DNA of 64,000 bases from Rhytidiadelphus loreus (lineage: Eukaryota; Streptophyta; Bryopsida; Hypnales; Hylocomiaceae), in assembly GCA_947034895.1 (NCBI GenBank), contig OX344763.1, forward strand, positions 73,675,093 to 73,739,092, read 5' to 3'. Under the pieces are notes generated by a model that saw only the letters and a program-made list of their open reading frames with translations, did no database searches and was not told the origin of the DNA. Positions 48,901-59,799 of the stretch are shown here, piece after piece. Position 1 is the first letter of the stretch; each line of letters begins with the position of its first letter. The translations under genes and the position numbers were made by a program.

Positions 48901-50460
48901 TAAGTAACGCCGCATACCACCATATACAACCTTTGAACCTCGGCTGCGTCCATTTGGTAGAACATCACCTGTTTTGGCCATTCGCGAGTCCGTCTCCGGT
49001 CCACAAGACACACAAGCCTTGTATCCCTTACAACGTACGCCCGCTATCAGTCCATATGCAGGAAAATCTGAAATTGTCCACATGAGCACTGCACGTAGTA
49101 CAAAACGGCGAGAGCCCTCCGGTTGTGTGAAATCCAATGTTGGTACGCCATTCCACAATTCATTCAACTCCTTCAACAATGGTTGCAAAAAAACACGAAT
49201 GCTCTTCGTAGTTGGTGAATGCTTCCCGGAGATGAGAATGCACAACGAAATGAAAAATTTCTTCGTCACAAACCATGGCTCGAAGTTGTAAATCAAAATG
49301 AGCACTAGCCACGTTGACCAATTCATATTGTTGAGCTTGAAAGGATTGACGCCATCCAATGCTAAAGTGAGGCGCATGTTTCTCCTCTCAACGCCGAAGT
49401 TGCCAAATGCGACATCATTATCTACATGCTTCCATGCAAGGCTGTCCACTACTGACCTCATGACGCCATCTTCGCTGACATGTTTTGTGTAACCAGTCAA
49501 CATCTTAGCAATTTCTGTAGATCGCCACATGCGCTTCAACCGAGGTATGAGTGGAAAGTGCCGAATGACCTTTGCTGGAATTGAGAAGCTGCCTTCCAAC
49601 CAACGCGACCTCCGCCATTGAGGACAACTTTGCAATGATACGTGTTCACCACCGTCGTACAATACACATCCATCAGGGCATGCGTGGATATTCTGGTAGT
49701 TCAAACCCAATTGTCAGATTGTCTTCCGTGCAACGTAATGACTAGCGGGAAGCTTGTTGCTAGCGGGCAGCATGTCTTCCGACAAGTAATGCAACAACTC
49801 GTCTGTGAATTTGTTGCTGACACATAATACAAGGCACATGTTCATAATGACGATTGTAGCAAAAATGACACTTGTCTTAGCACTTGGATACAACGGGGTT
49901 GTTGCTTGTTCATACAAATCTTCCAAACCGTCCAAACAATCTGTCTCGATATCGTCGTTGTCCTCCATAGTGTCTGCTGGCAAACTCTCCCTGTGTAGAG
50001 CATCTCCTCGATCGAGGGCCTCCATGACTTGCCTTTGCACGTCATGGTACTCATCCAATGGAGGCTCTGCAGCACTTGATGGGTCGCCCCCCTCAATGTC
50101 TGGAACATCGTCAACTACATGAGCATCTGGTATAGGTAACGCTTCCTCAGTGTCAACAATGTCGTCATCATATGCTACATCTTCTACCCAAATGCCGTGA
50201 GAAGGATATCCCTCGGGTGGGTCTCCTCCTATCATTGACTTTGTTAGAAATTGATCACGTCCAAATGCAGCATGATGCTTTCAAATAATTGCAATACTTT
50301 TTCGTAAGCATGACATTCTTAGCAGGGACAAAAAAAGGCATGTACATTTTGCTCCGTTGCCACTCGCAGCTCAGTTTGTAGAATGAGGGCGCCTGCTGGG
50401 ATGTGTCGTAGTGTGCGCCCGTCGCTGGCAATGCGCACTCTAGTAGCCCACTTCTGCGAT
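45912..50460 (-). pseudogene. CACTA (En/Spm) tnp2-type transposase, copy 2
   Basis: Inverted paralogue of 2534-7104 with the same four exons: about 50460-48685, 48327-47980, 47621-47068 and about 46760-45912. Preserved blocks include GRTLRHIPAGALILQTELRV, SLAWKHVDNDVAFGNFG, LALDGVNPFKLNNMN, WTISDFPAYGLIAG, HILDVMHCEKNLC, LEKEFPPKILNIMSH, GPVHCHWMYPTERYM and the DUF4216-like FAFPLHCQQVFFSNDP. Lesions: TAA after CPC, a frameshift and a TGA before KHH near 50280, TGA 49714-49716 (Arg CGA in the ancestor), stops in exon 2 after QDAQDL and LDE, a frameshift near 46360, and TAG replacing Trp just upstream of 46301. It also lacks a clean exon 3/4 join. It is more decayed than copy 1 but clearly from the same family. 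Confidence 0.9.
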
Positions 50461-50469
50461 TAGGGAATC

Positions 50470-52292
50470 ATTATGAAATGTGTTGTTCAGAGGCACTTGT
50501 ATGCACGTTGTCGTTGATGATGAACGCCAAGGGATTGCATATGCAATGTCCACACCTAGTACAACAAAATGTTGAAAAACTTGTCAAAATGCATGCCTCT
50601 AATACTATAGACCTTACTTCATGTACGAATTGTACACACATAAATTGTATACCCATAGAACGCATGCAAGAGGTGTAAGTAGCTGTAGTTCAATATGGCT
50701 GCACAGTCCGCAGTGCTACTACAATGTAAAATTGGAACGTGAATCCATTCATGCTGTACATAAGCATTGTATATGGCTCTAACAACTATAGTAATATGTC
50801 CACCATGTATGACAAGCACTACTCATTCTTAGAATAGTAAATCCTAGAATGCTTTCAGACGCTACTCTTGCACGGTGCAATTGTCCAGTAAATGAGCGAC
50901 AGTGTGACTGACATGTTCTAGTTTCTGTAACATAATTGTGATGTACAGAACGTGCTCACAGTGCACTTGGGCAAGACGTTCGCTCTGCTACTACTGTTAG
51001 AAATACAGTCCTCTCATATGTTATAGAACAAATACTGTGCATGTACGCAGACGTCAATTTCTCTTCGGCTTTGCAATTTGTGAAAACATTAGTATATATT
51101 TCGTGTTCGAAATTGTATACGTCTACTATGTGTTAGCACCGACCAGGAATTCACACACAGAGTACTTTGAACTTTCGTTCTCTCCGTAGTTCTTCTGAAA
51201 AGCAATGCACTGCATATCTGAATTCAAGGTCCCACTCCATTTGTGCTTCATCATTTCAGATAGAGAAGAAGCCTAAGTGGACTTGCTAACCGAAACTACT
51301 AACATATTCTTTGCAACATTCCGTCCCTTGGTTCCTCTTCTGTTCGGTGCCACATGCACATCACAGAAGCTACATATTCATCAGAAGCAATGGCACCATT
51401 GTCATTGACAGTGACATCGGAGTGATTTGTATCGAATGCCTCGCATTTCCCTGTCATTGACGCCATTTGGACAGAACGTACAATACCTGTACAAGCTGCA
51501 TCAATATTCGTATTGCAACCCTCTACTAATATATTCTCAGGAATGAACGTGAGTGGTATAGCATTCACCGCTAATACTAGCACATCCCTCCTTGCAGCTT
51601 GTCTTCAAGGATAGTGCTTACTTCTGTCATGCACAACTCAGCATTGCTTGGAGGACAAAACGAAAAATTCTTGAGGTTTTAGTACGTTTACTTGAAGACG
51701 CTGACGTCAATGATGGATGTCATTCACAACGACATCGGACGCAACATTTCCGTGCACTTGTTGCTGAAATATGATGTGGTAATGCTCCTTTCCAATTTCC
51801 AACTCTGCTACAATATGCATCGTATTCACAAGGTCATGGAGTCCGCATACAGAATATGCGTAAAGTATGCACAATATGCAGTCACACACTGTGTGCCAGA
51901 AATGCACTTGAAGAAGCACATGCAACAGCCATGGCTTATTTTCTATTGCACATACTATGATTATAAAATCATATACTACATTGCAAGGAAACAACAGTTT
52001 CTAGAAGTGAGTGGTATCATATCTGTTGCCACTTTTGTATAGCGAAACACATTTACAATATGTGAAACAAATATTCGTTCACGCATAGACTATTCATGTT
52101 AGTTGTCATTGCTCACAACACATCTGTACATGTCCCACTGGCATTCCACAGCAGTCGGCATGTTTGGAGACTGTGGACATTACTGGTCGTTGGCATTGTG
52201 ACATCACAAAGGGGGCTATCTTCTACAGAAGCATCATGAGACATGTAGGACATGTATCAACAACTTCCCATTCTTGCCTTCTACAATATCTC
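50470..52292. other. spacer between tnp2 and accessory ORF, copy 2
   Basis: Counterpart of 678-2533, almost the same length. No convincing gene on either strand. Confidence 0.4.
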
Positions 52293-52718
52293 TTACAGCG
52301 AAGCGGCCTCCATGTGCACATACTGAACTACGTCTCCTTCCGCCATTGCTGCACACACTCGCTCATATAGCCAGTTCTCGTAGTCTTCCTCCCACCGGTC
52401 AAAGGGGTAGCAACCATCATTGAACAACGAAATGCAGTATATGTGCTGCACGTACATGTCGTCCATGGTGTTTGGTAAAAAATCGTTTCCACCTACGAGA
52501 CCATGCTCAACGTAGTACATGTGCGTTGTATAATGAGAAACTAGGTTCTCCAAGTACGTCAGGAGTTCGGCGTCCATGTCCTCTAAAAAAGTGTCATCGT
52601 CGCCATCTGAACATTCTCCAACGCTGCTGACGACAATGACATCGTCACTGTCGTCTGCATCCCCTCCACTAGAAATGTGCTGCAAAGGACCTGCAATTCT
52701 GCAAAGGATGCCTGTCAT
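52293..52718 (-). CDS. CACTA-associated accessory ORF, 3' exon, copy 2
   Basis: About 141 open codons on the minus strand ending in TGA/TAG-type stop at 52293. It starts near a TTTGCAG acceptor-like site (about 52683), so the upstream methionine is probably not the real start. An acidic stretch (GGDADDSDDVIVVSSVGE) precedes the part conserved with 177-677: TYLENLVSHYTTHMYY, GLVGGNDFLPNTMDDMY, GCYPFDRWEEDYENWLYERV. The partner tnp2 pseudogene follows 1.8 kb downstream on the same strand. No known domain recognised. Upstream exons of the same gene are probably those at 53970-55191. Confidence 0.55.
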   Translation of the reverse strand: MTGILCRIAGPLQHISSGGDADDSDDVIVVSSVGECSDGDDDTFLEDMDAELLTYLENLVSHYTTHMYYVEHGLVGGNDFLPNTMDDMYVQHIYCISLFNDGCYPFDRWEEDYENWLYERVCAAMAEGDVVQYVHMEAASL

Positions 52719-52748
52719 GTCCTAACGGTCATTGTGCACGTCCCCATT

Positions 52749-53743
52749 GAAGTTCTAGTGGACGTCTTTGCATGCATGCAACTGTCCGCAATGTCGTTGC
52801 AAACAAGTATACCGCGGACGCTGAACAGGACGTCCATTAGAACATCGTCTGGAACACGTGTACCACTACTATAGTAATACATGTGTCCCACAAGAACTGC
52901 GGAAACCATCGACTTCCAATTGTTCTACTTGTTGCGCACATGTTGGAAACTTCTATGACGATTGGCTATGATAATTTCGTTGTGTATGGTATCCACGTTC
53001 CTGAGTACATGATGTGCGTCCTTCCTGAAGGACAAGGCAACGTCGCGTACGTCATGAAGTTTGCCCAAAATGAGCGTGCTCAGAACGTACAACACTTATT
53101 GTGACTGCAGAAGCCAAGAGGAAACAGACGTTAGAAACACCATTCTATACAGGAGCACTTTTGTATGTGCAGCATCAGCGCGCTCAGACCTCGAAGTTTG
53201 CCTTACAATGTGCATGTTCTATGAGTTTTGTTTGCTTGTCATCAATTCCTTAATGCTTGTCTGCACACACTAGTAGAAAATGAGGCCCAATTTGTTGTTT
53301 TGGTCGCGTTGATCATCAACAAATTTCTGTTGATCAACAGAAATTTGTTGATGATCAACGCGACCAAAACAACAAATTGGGCCTCATTTTCTACTAGTGA
53401 CACAATGTCTCTAAGTCGACACTTCTTCATTACAGCACAATATATGAGATACATACCAAAAGGAAAAAACAATTACGACTTCTCCGCTCACTTTGCAGCA
53501 TGTGCAAGTTAGTGCAGACAAGGCACAGTTTTTATGTCCTCTTCATGTATAGCCTGTATTGGTTGTACATTTGTTTATGAGCATTGCCATTGTAGAGTAT
53601 CCTCTAAGCACAGTCGAATCAAGTGTAGACGAAAACTATGACTACAACATGATGTTCTCATGGCCTAATACTCTAGACAGAGGACAGTAAGAGTAGGATT
53701 TGACAAACCGTCATGGAGCGTCCTACCTGACGTCCACAAGAAC
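52749..53743. promoter_or_regulatory. repeated GTTCTnrTGGACGTC motif, candidate TNPA-type sites
   Basis: GTTCTAGTGGACGTC occurs at 52752-52766. Its complement-orientation relatives GACGTCCATTAGAAC and GACGTCCACAAGAAC are at 52829-52843 and 53729-53743. The first two form an imperfect inverted repeat that extends outward with CACGTG/CACGTCC. Further GGACGTC cores lie at 55203-55213 and 55767. Subterminal repeated motifs bound by TNPA are known for En/Spm; binding here is inference. Confidence 0.4.
53268..53399. mobile_element. CACTA-type MITE, 132-bp perfect palindrome
   Basis: The whole element is an inverted repeat from CACTAGTAGAAAATGAGGCC to its complement ending TTCTACTAGTG, centred on TTGATCAA. 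ACA flanks both ends (53265-53267 and 53400-53402) as a 3-bp target duplication. It is nested inside the decayed accessory gene. ORFs crossing it on both strands are palindrome artefacts. Confidence 0.95.
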
Positions 53744-53969
53744 ATCATCCCGGACAAGCCAATGTTCTTCAGAACGTGAGGACGTTGCGTTGGACATCCC
53801 TCGGAATGCAATGGCCGACAGCCTCGACTACTGTGCTGTCCCCTAGCGCGTTACTTCTCATATGACCATGTGTCCAACACTGCACACACTGAATTGAGAA
53901 GGTAGCGTTCACATGCCTTTGTGCACTATGAAACATTGCCTTGCCACTGGTTTTTTCTCAGAGACGACT

Positions 53970-55191
53970 ACTAGTAGTAAGCGATGGCTGTGAATTCAAT
54001 AGTGCAAGACGGCAATCGGTTAGGACGCTCAGAGGACGTAGTACCTCACTGTGCGCCACTTGATATGTGTGTCACAGATGCCGCGCTGTGTGTGTTCGAC
54101 CACTTCATCCAACACATAGCGGTCTTTACATCTCCTACAGCTCAATCGCGTAGCAATGCAAGGCTCTCCGGCACTTCGAATCGCGTACAAGCAAGTCTAC
54201 TTCCGATGACAGTAGATGCCTCCACGTCGTCTAGTAGTAAAGCGTGAAGCATTCAACCTCTATGTAGGGTATGTGAAATTCAGAAATCCTAGCACGCATT
54301 CTTTAGTGCTGGCTTCTTTTAAATTTTCTTGAAATTGTGCATTCGTCATTATAAAGTGTGGACTGCACACATTACTGGGCTGCAATGCTGGCATCCCAAT
54401 TAAGTCCATTATTGCGCCTTAGCCCGCAATATGGGGCTATGGACGGTGATAGGGCTGACGGTTATAGGCTATCCTACAATATAGGGTTCCTGCATTACTA
54501 TATTTCTATAGACCACGTTGGGCCCGCATGTTATGTAGGACAGCATTCCTCATGCCACTGTTGCTTCAATTGTTGTATTCACTTGCATGTAGGACTTCAG
54601 CGCCTCAAATTGCAGAATGTCGACCTTCACTTCTTCTCCAAGCCGTCCTGTATTACCGAAGGTGAGTTTTCCCAGTGTCTGTTGTCCTCCAAATCCACTG
54701 TCTCTGCAAGTGCGAGCCAGGAATTCGGACTCGTCTCTCTAATGTCACATAGTCCATAGATGCAGCTACTATGTCAAATGTTTGTTTCTGCATTACCTTC
54801 TACTTTGAAAGACCTAGGTCCATTGTTTAGTATGCACGTATGAATTGTTCTTATTGTAAGCGCATTGTGAATACATTGTCTGCAGTGCACCATGTCTTTT
54901 GATGAACAGCGTGGAAACGTCAAATTCCATATTTCTGTTCTCTTCATGCACAACTCCAAATACTGCATGTCAATGCCTAGTATGCCGTTCTTTTGAAGGA
55001 CTAGCAATGGCATGTCCACACTTTGCTGGTGTACAAACAAAGTAGTAGTCATGCAAGTGGACAGTGAAAGCCTTCTTGGCCTCAAAATAGGCGGCCTTGC
55101 ATGTAGTATTTGTAATAGTCAAGTGATTTGACGTCATGACGAACTCGGTTTTGCGCTTGAAGTGGCATTGTTTTCGTAGGTTGTAGGTCAT
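53970..55191 (-). pseudogene. 5' exons of the CACTA-associated accessory gene, copy 2
   Basis: Three minus-strand blocks read as coding in spite of stops. Block 1 (55191-54814) starts MTYNLRKQCHFKRKTEF and continues CKAAYFEAKKAFTVHLHDYY, FVCTPAKCGHAI, then after TGA at 54970-54972 HAVFGVVHEENRNMEFDV and LQTMYSQCAYNKNN to a TAG at 54814-54816. Block 2 (from 54738, after an ATTAG acceptor) reads GFGGQQTLGKLTFGNTGRLG, EEVKVDILQFEALKSYM, CGPNVVYRNIVMQEPYIVG with TGA and TAG interruptions. Block 3 (about 54250-53970) reads VIGSRLACTRFEVPESLALL and later PSCTIEFTAIAYY. The start ATG is 33 bp from the start of the divergent TNPA-like gene. Cys-rich C-x4-C spacing in block 1 could bind a metal ion, but I recognise no family. 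Confidence 0.5.
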
Positions 55192-55224
55192 ACTTCTCTC
55201 AGGTGGACGTCCACACGGTCGAAA

Positions 55225-58200
55225 ATGGCACCCCGTCGTGCGACACCGATGAAGCGAGCAGAAATAACTTCCCAAGCACATGCCCAAGATAGCAGTGACA
55301 GAGAGAATGATGACTTTCAAAGGAACCCCAGGGACGTGAAAATGCGTCTTGTAGGCGAGGTGCGTAGCAAAAGACTACACAACAAGCAACCAATGAGTAT
55401 TGCCCAAGGAAAGGGAAAAAGAAAGGCTTTGCCGTTGATGCCACGGCCAAGAAAGCGCAAGGTAGTTGCAATGGAGGACCAGTCATCCTCAGAAGAAGAA
55501 TGGCGTTTGTCGCTACGGGAGGAAGTTAATGCCATAGCCGGAAATTACAGGTAGATGTCGTCGCCTTCTTATGCCTAGCCACGTTTTCCATGTCATAGCA
55601 ACGCACTGCTTGTGTAGGATGACGTTGTCTGTGTTTTTAGTAGTGGTGTAGTAATGGTCTTCTAGTCCTCTCTCTGAATGCGGTCCCAAAACATGAGTAT
55701 TATGAAAGGATTACACAAACAAATTAGTACTTTTGGACGTTGCGGTGGACATCATGCCTGTTTCCGTGGACGTCGTTGTTGTTTGGTGGAACGTTCCATC
55801 AAACGTCCGAGGCCACATACTAACTTTGTACTTGCCTTCTTTAAGGAGGTGCTTGTGCAGCATGTAGTGGCGATCCTATGCTGTGGAAAAGTATACACGT
55901 GACCTTGGGAAGCAATTCAAACCAGTGTGAACTGGCATGTCTGAAGGCATTTGAATATGATAATGGGAATTCTGAAAGGAAAGTTCTCTGTATGCAGCCT
56001 TTCCTCCGGGAGTGCAGAAGAAACAAACAAAGAACAGGAACATACAAGCGATGAGGACGGGAATACGGAGGTCCCCGTGCTGCAGCTCATGGACGTCAGC
56101 GGAAAGGTCATCAAAAAACCAATAATGGTTGATGACATAGGTTTCCCACATGGGAAAATGATGAAAACATTGCGGGAGGACGTGTGTTTGTTTGTTGCGG
56201 ATTTGGACGTCACAATGGGTTGGGAGCAGCAAGACAAGCAAGACTGCAAATGTCTGTACGAAAGACTATATGCAGGTATGAGCGCCCTTGTCGTTCTATT
56301 CATGTCGAACATGTCATAAAACTACTATCATGGAGCTTTTGCTGGGGACACTTTTGCTGTACACCTTAGCATCTATAGCACCGACTTTGCGGAATAGACG
56401 ACTGACTCCACTGTGCATGGATGTCTTTTCTTGTCATTTGTTCCATAACAGACGTTGCATGCACACTTTGAAGTATGTTTGTCCTATCGTAGCAAAGTAT
56501 GACAATGACTGCGTCAACAGAATAGTTCAATTCTATTTTATGTGACCAACACTTTTGCTTTCAGAGTGGTGCCTCATCGGCCCGTCCAAAAAGATTAGCG
56601 ACCACTGGCTTGTACCTCTTATCACAAAGGCGTTGATTCATGCTCGCTGGAAAATCAACCAGCTCATAGATGTAGGTAAGAAAAGGCCTGCTGATGTTGA
56701 CCCTGAACAATGGAATGTATTGAGCGCAAAGCGGAAAACAAAGGAATCCAAGCAAATGTCGGAGCACATGTGCTCTATTTCAAAGAACAAGGTCTCCAAG
56801 GCTACACAACTACAAGCAATCGAGCGGGATATGCTTGTGCAGTTGGTGAGGTTTTTCAATAAACTGTTGTTGTTGTTGTCTTGTTGAACTACTGTATTGC
56901 CTATTGCACATCCCGTGCAAAAGACGGCCTTCTCGAAGAACATGTCATTTAGTGCACATTCAACTAATACTTGCAATAATGTATGATTGCTGCAGTATAT
57001 TAGCATGTTTTTATTGTGCGCCCATCTATAATTGCCTTCTTTGTGCTATTTGTAGACATTGTCAAAGAAACGGCCTCCACATCCCGAGGAAGTTGAGGCT
57101 GCAGTGGCAATTGAATTCACCCACCAGGAGGAGGAGAAGCGCAGAGGTCCTACTGATCCCGAACCAGACAAGGATGAAGTGCGACAACGCTTGAATGCCA
57201 TTGAATTGTCAATGGTGCTTCACCAATCAAAAGTGGATGCATCCCAACTACGGCTGGAGTCCTTATTGATGGATGTGCTGCAGAATCGTCCTGGTAGTGC
57301 AAGCAAAGATCTTCCGCAGTTGCTCAAGCCAGCCAACTTAGAGCCTGTTGACGATGGACTTGTGATTTCCAAAGAATGCGCAGCGTTCACCTCCGTTGAA
57401 ATGAATGCACTTCTACACAGCGGTGGTGACGAGGAAGCCCAAGGGGGCAACACAATACTGGACGGTAGTACAGTTGAAGTTGTTGACATAGTGGACGTCG
57501 TACCCATCCCTCCATTGACGGATAGTAGAGAAGGTGCCTCTATAGGTGCTTCAAACTGTCAACATGAAATAGCGAATTCCGTGGAGGCTCCTGTTCCTAG
57601 CAATTCAAAAGATGATATCGTGGAAGATGTAGATATGTATGCGCTCAGCGATGAAATTGCCACAGGTGACTCAATAGACTTGCAAGTCTCCGGCGAAGAG
57701 AATTCCATGTCTGCAAAGGTTAGTTTCAACGTCCTTGCAAAGTGTGCACTGAAACGTATGAAAACAAATGTCCATGAACACTCCAGGTAAAGGAAGTTAC
57801 AGTGTACATGGTGTAATAGTTTGAATGAATAGCTTAGAATACAACGTGCAGTCGCTGGCAATCATGTCGGAAGTGCAGCATGTTCTTTGCGATGTCTTCA
57901 TAGATTTGCTTGTATACCTAAGCGTCATGAAATATCCTTCTTCTGTATCAAAGGTTGCTGCGGTAGTATTCTTTGTTTGTGGTCACATTTGAAAGGAAGT
58001 GTACAGCAGCATACCAGTATGCTCTATGGAGCAGATGCAAGCGTCCTTCTTCTTTGCGTACGCTTTCATGCAGACATGTTTGTGAAGTTGTTCTCATTAC
58101 CTTCCTTGCGCCTGTAAATTAGAGGATGCTTATGCAACATCGTATATTGAATGTGCTCTTGCACATGCAGGAGAACCCAACAATGCGAGGCGCAGCTAAT

Positions 58201-58546
58201 GCAGCGGGGCAAGCAGGAAGCACGGTGAGGACTCAGTCGAAGGTTTTTCCTACGAAGTCCACAGCGGCATTCAGGACTCCCAAGTCCGCCATTGTGACAG
58301 GGCCAACGGCATCCAAATCTGCAGAGAATATTGCCAAGGTCTTGGAAGTGTATTCTGTAGTTCTCCACCTTGTCCATGTGCATGTTTTGCATTACAGTAG
58401 TTAATAGACAATGGTAGCAACACTTGTCAGTATATACTAACTGTTAGGCACACTTGGTCTTCATGAAAAGCAGGAGCCCTAACTGCTGAATTCTGGAATT
58501 GCAGGCTACTACAGGCAAGAAAGGTGACGCATCAAAGAGGAAGTGA
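55225..58546 (+). CDS. TNPA-like CACTA protein (Transposase_24/Ptta-like), intact six-exon gene
   Basis: Exons 55225-55550, 55998-56275, 56565-56845, 57056-57718, 58171-58338 and 58505-58546. Every intron has GT..AG ends, all phases join, and the spliced length is 1758 nt (585 codons plus TGA). Exon 1 is basic (KGKRKALPLMPRPRKRKV, a likely nuclear signal). Exon 2 holds an acidic run, then VPVLQLMDVSGKVIKKP and FPHGKMMKTLRED. Exon 3 carries ALIHARWKINQLI, KKRPADVDPEQWNVLSAKRK and SISKNKVSKATQ, the W/RP-V-QW/S-NK pattern of plant Ptta/En-Spm (Transposase_24, TNPA-type) proteins. Exon 4 is acidic and rich in VD-V-D repeats, with helical LRLESLLMDVLQ. The tail ends KKGDASKRK. TNPA-type proteins bind subterminal motifs and assist transposition. 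It is divergent from the accessory gene and shows no lesion. Confidence 0.75.
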
Positions 58547-59331
58547 ACAACTACGCTTCTGAATGGAAGGTGTGTAGGTGAACGCACCGTATAGTACAGT
58601 CTAATGAGAAGGCCGTTTTGAAATCTTATGAGCATAATGTTCAGACGGAACTCGGCGGACACTGTAGTGTATTTCTTGCTCTGAAACGTAAAAACTTTTG
58701 TGTGCCTCCTGTATCCCTATATATGAAGGATGTAGTAGTGCATAACTGCTAATACACTGTACCGGCAAAATAGAAGTGTTTGTAAAAAGGGACTTATCTT
58801 GAGCATAAGTTCTACATGTGCATCCATATATAGATTGAAGGCATTGCAGGAGAGGTTGTATGCCTCGCAAGTATAGCAATTTTTGGACGCCTGTGAGACT
58901 ATTGAACATTATATAGCATTGTTTTTGATGTGTGATGTTTTGTTTTGAGGTAGTACTAAATGTGCTTAGTAACGGCAATTGGAACTTAATAGAAAAGACA
59001 GTGCTACAATTGCGTTACTTATAATGACGGCATGGTCGCACCTATCGACTCATGTTCAGCATAGTACGCAGCAAATGTCCTGTTTGTTGTGGAACATGTC
59101 CATTTTCTGGTATTCTCCTGTCCTGTTCTGTCTGTTTTCATTACAATTTTGGTACGTACGGCGACCTCACATGAGAAGTCTTCAATGTGGCAGTACTTCT
59201 ATCGGAAGTCGGTGTAAGTGATACAAGTGACACTTTCCATCATTTTCTTCCCGTTCAGCATTTTGTATCTGTCACGATATGCGTCTTAGTGCATTCAAAA
59301 TACACAAAGCCTGAGGATACTAACCTCATAG
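58547..59331. other. 3' flank of the TNPA-like gene
   Basis: No gene supported. Short frames on both strands overlap each other without recognisable content. Confidence 0.3.
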
Positions 59332-59632
59332 ACATTGTTCATTGATACCCATGCACAATTAGTGAAATGTAACGCTGCAGAAGCTCCGTCCGCATGATTC
59401 CAAGACTGCAATGCATTCGTCAGTGCATCTTTCGCAAGGTCAACTACGTTGCTGTAACAGTTGCAAGGACTGCAAGTATGTTGTGCCAATTTGTTTCTAA
59501 TGCTTCTGTACACCATTGCAAGAATAGAAAGCAAAGAACCTCTGTAATGCATTCCGTGATGCATTGAACAAATGGAAGAGCAGGAACGCATTTCCGTGCA
59601 CTTGCACACAGGATCGGTGATGTAGTCGCCAT
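59332..59632 (-). other. possible small minus-strand gene fragment
   Basis: ATG at 59632 opens MATTSPILCASARKCVPALP, continuing to LETNWHNILAVLATVTAT and TAG. In the next frame the downstream sequence reads NVVDLAKDALTNALQSWNH, ASAALHFTNCAWVSMNNVYE and ends at a GTTAGT donor. One frameshift or a short intron would join them. Composition suggests a decayed exon of an unidentified gene. Confidence 0.25.
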
Positions 59633-59799
59633 GGTTTCTAACTTATAACTGTGTTAGTGTTCACATATGTCCGCAGATGCTCTGTGGTAGCTACAGTTAT
59701 GAAGGATTTATCAGTGAACAATCACATCATCTGCAACGCAATGGACTAATAGCTCACATTCCGAACTACTAATCAGTGAATGGCGTGCTTCCAGCTGCT

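Noticed and set aside
53228..53512. Matching ORFs on both strands around 53.3 kb
   Set aside because: Produced by the 132-bp palindrome at 53268-53399.
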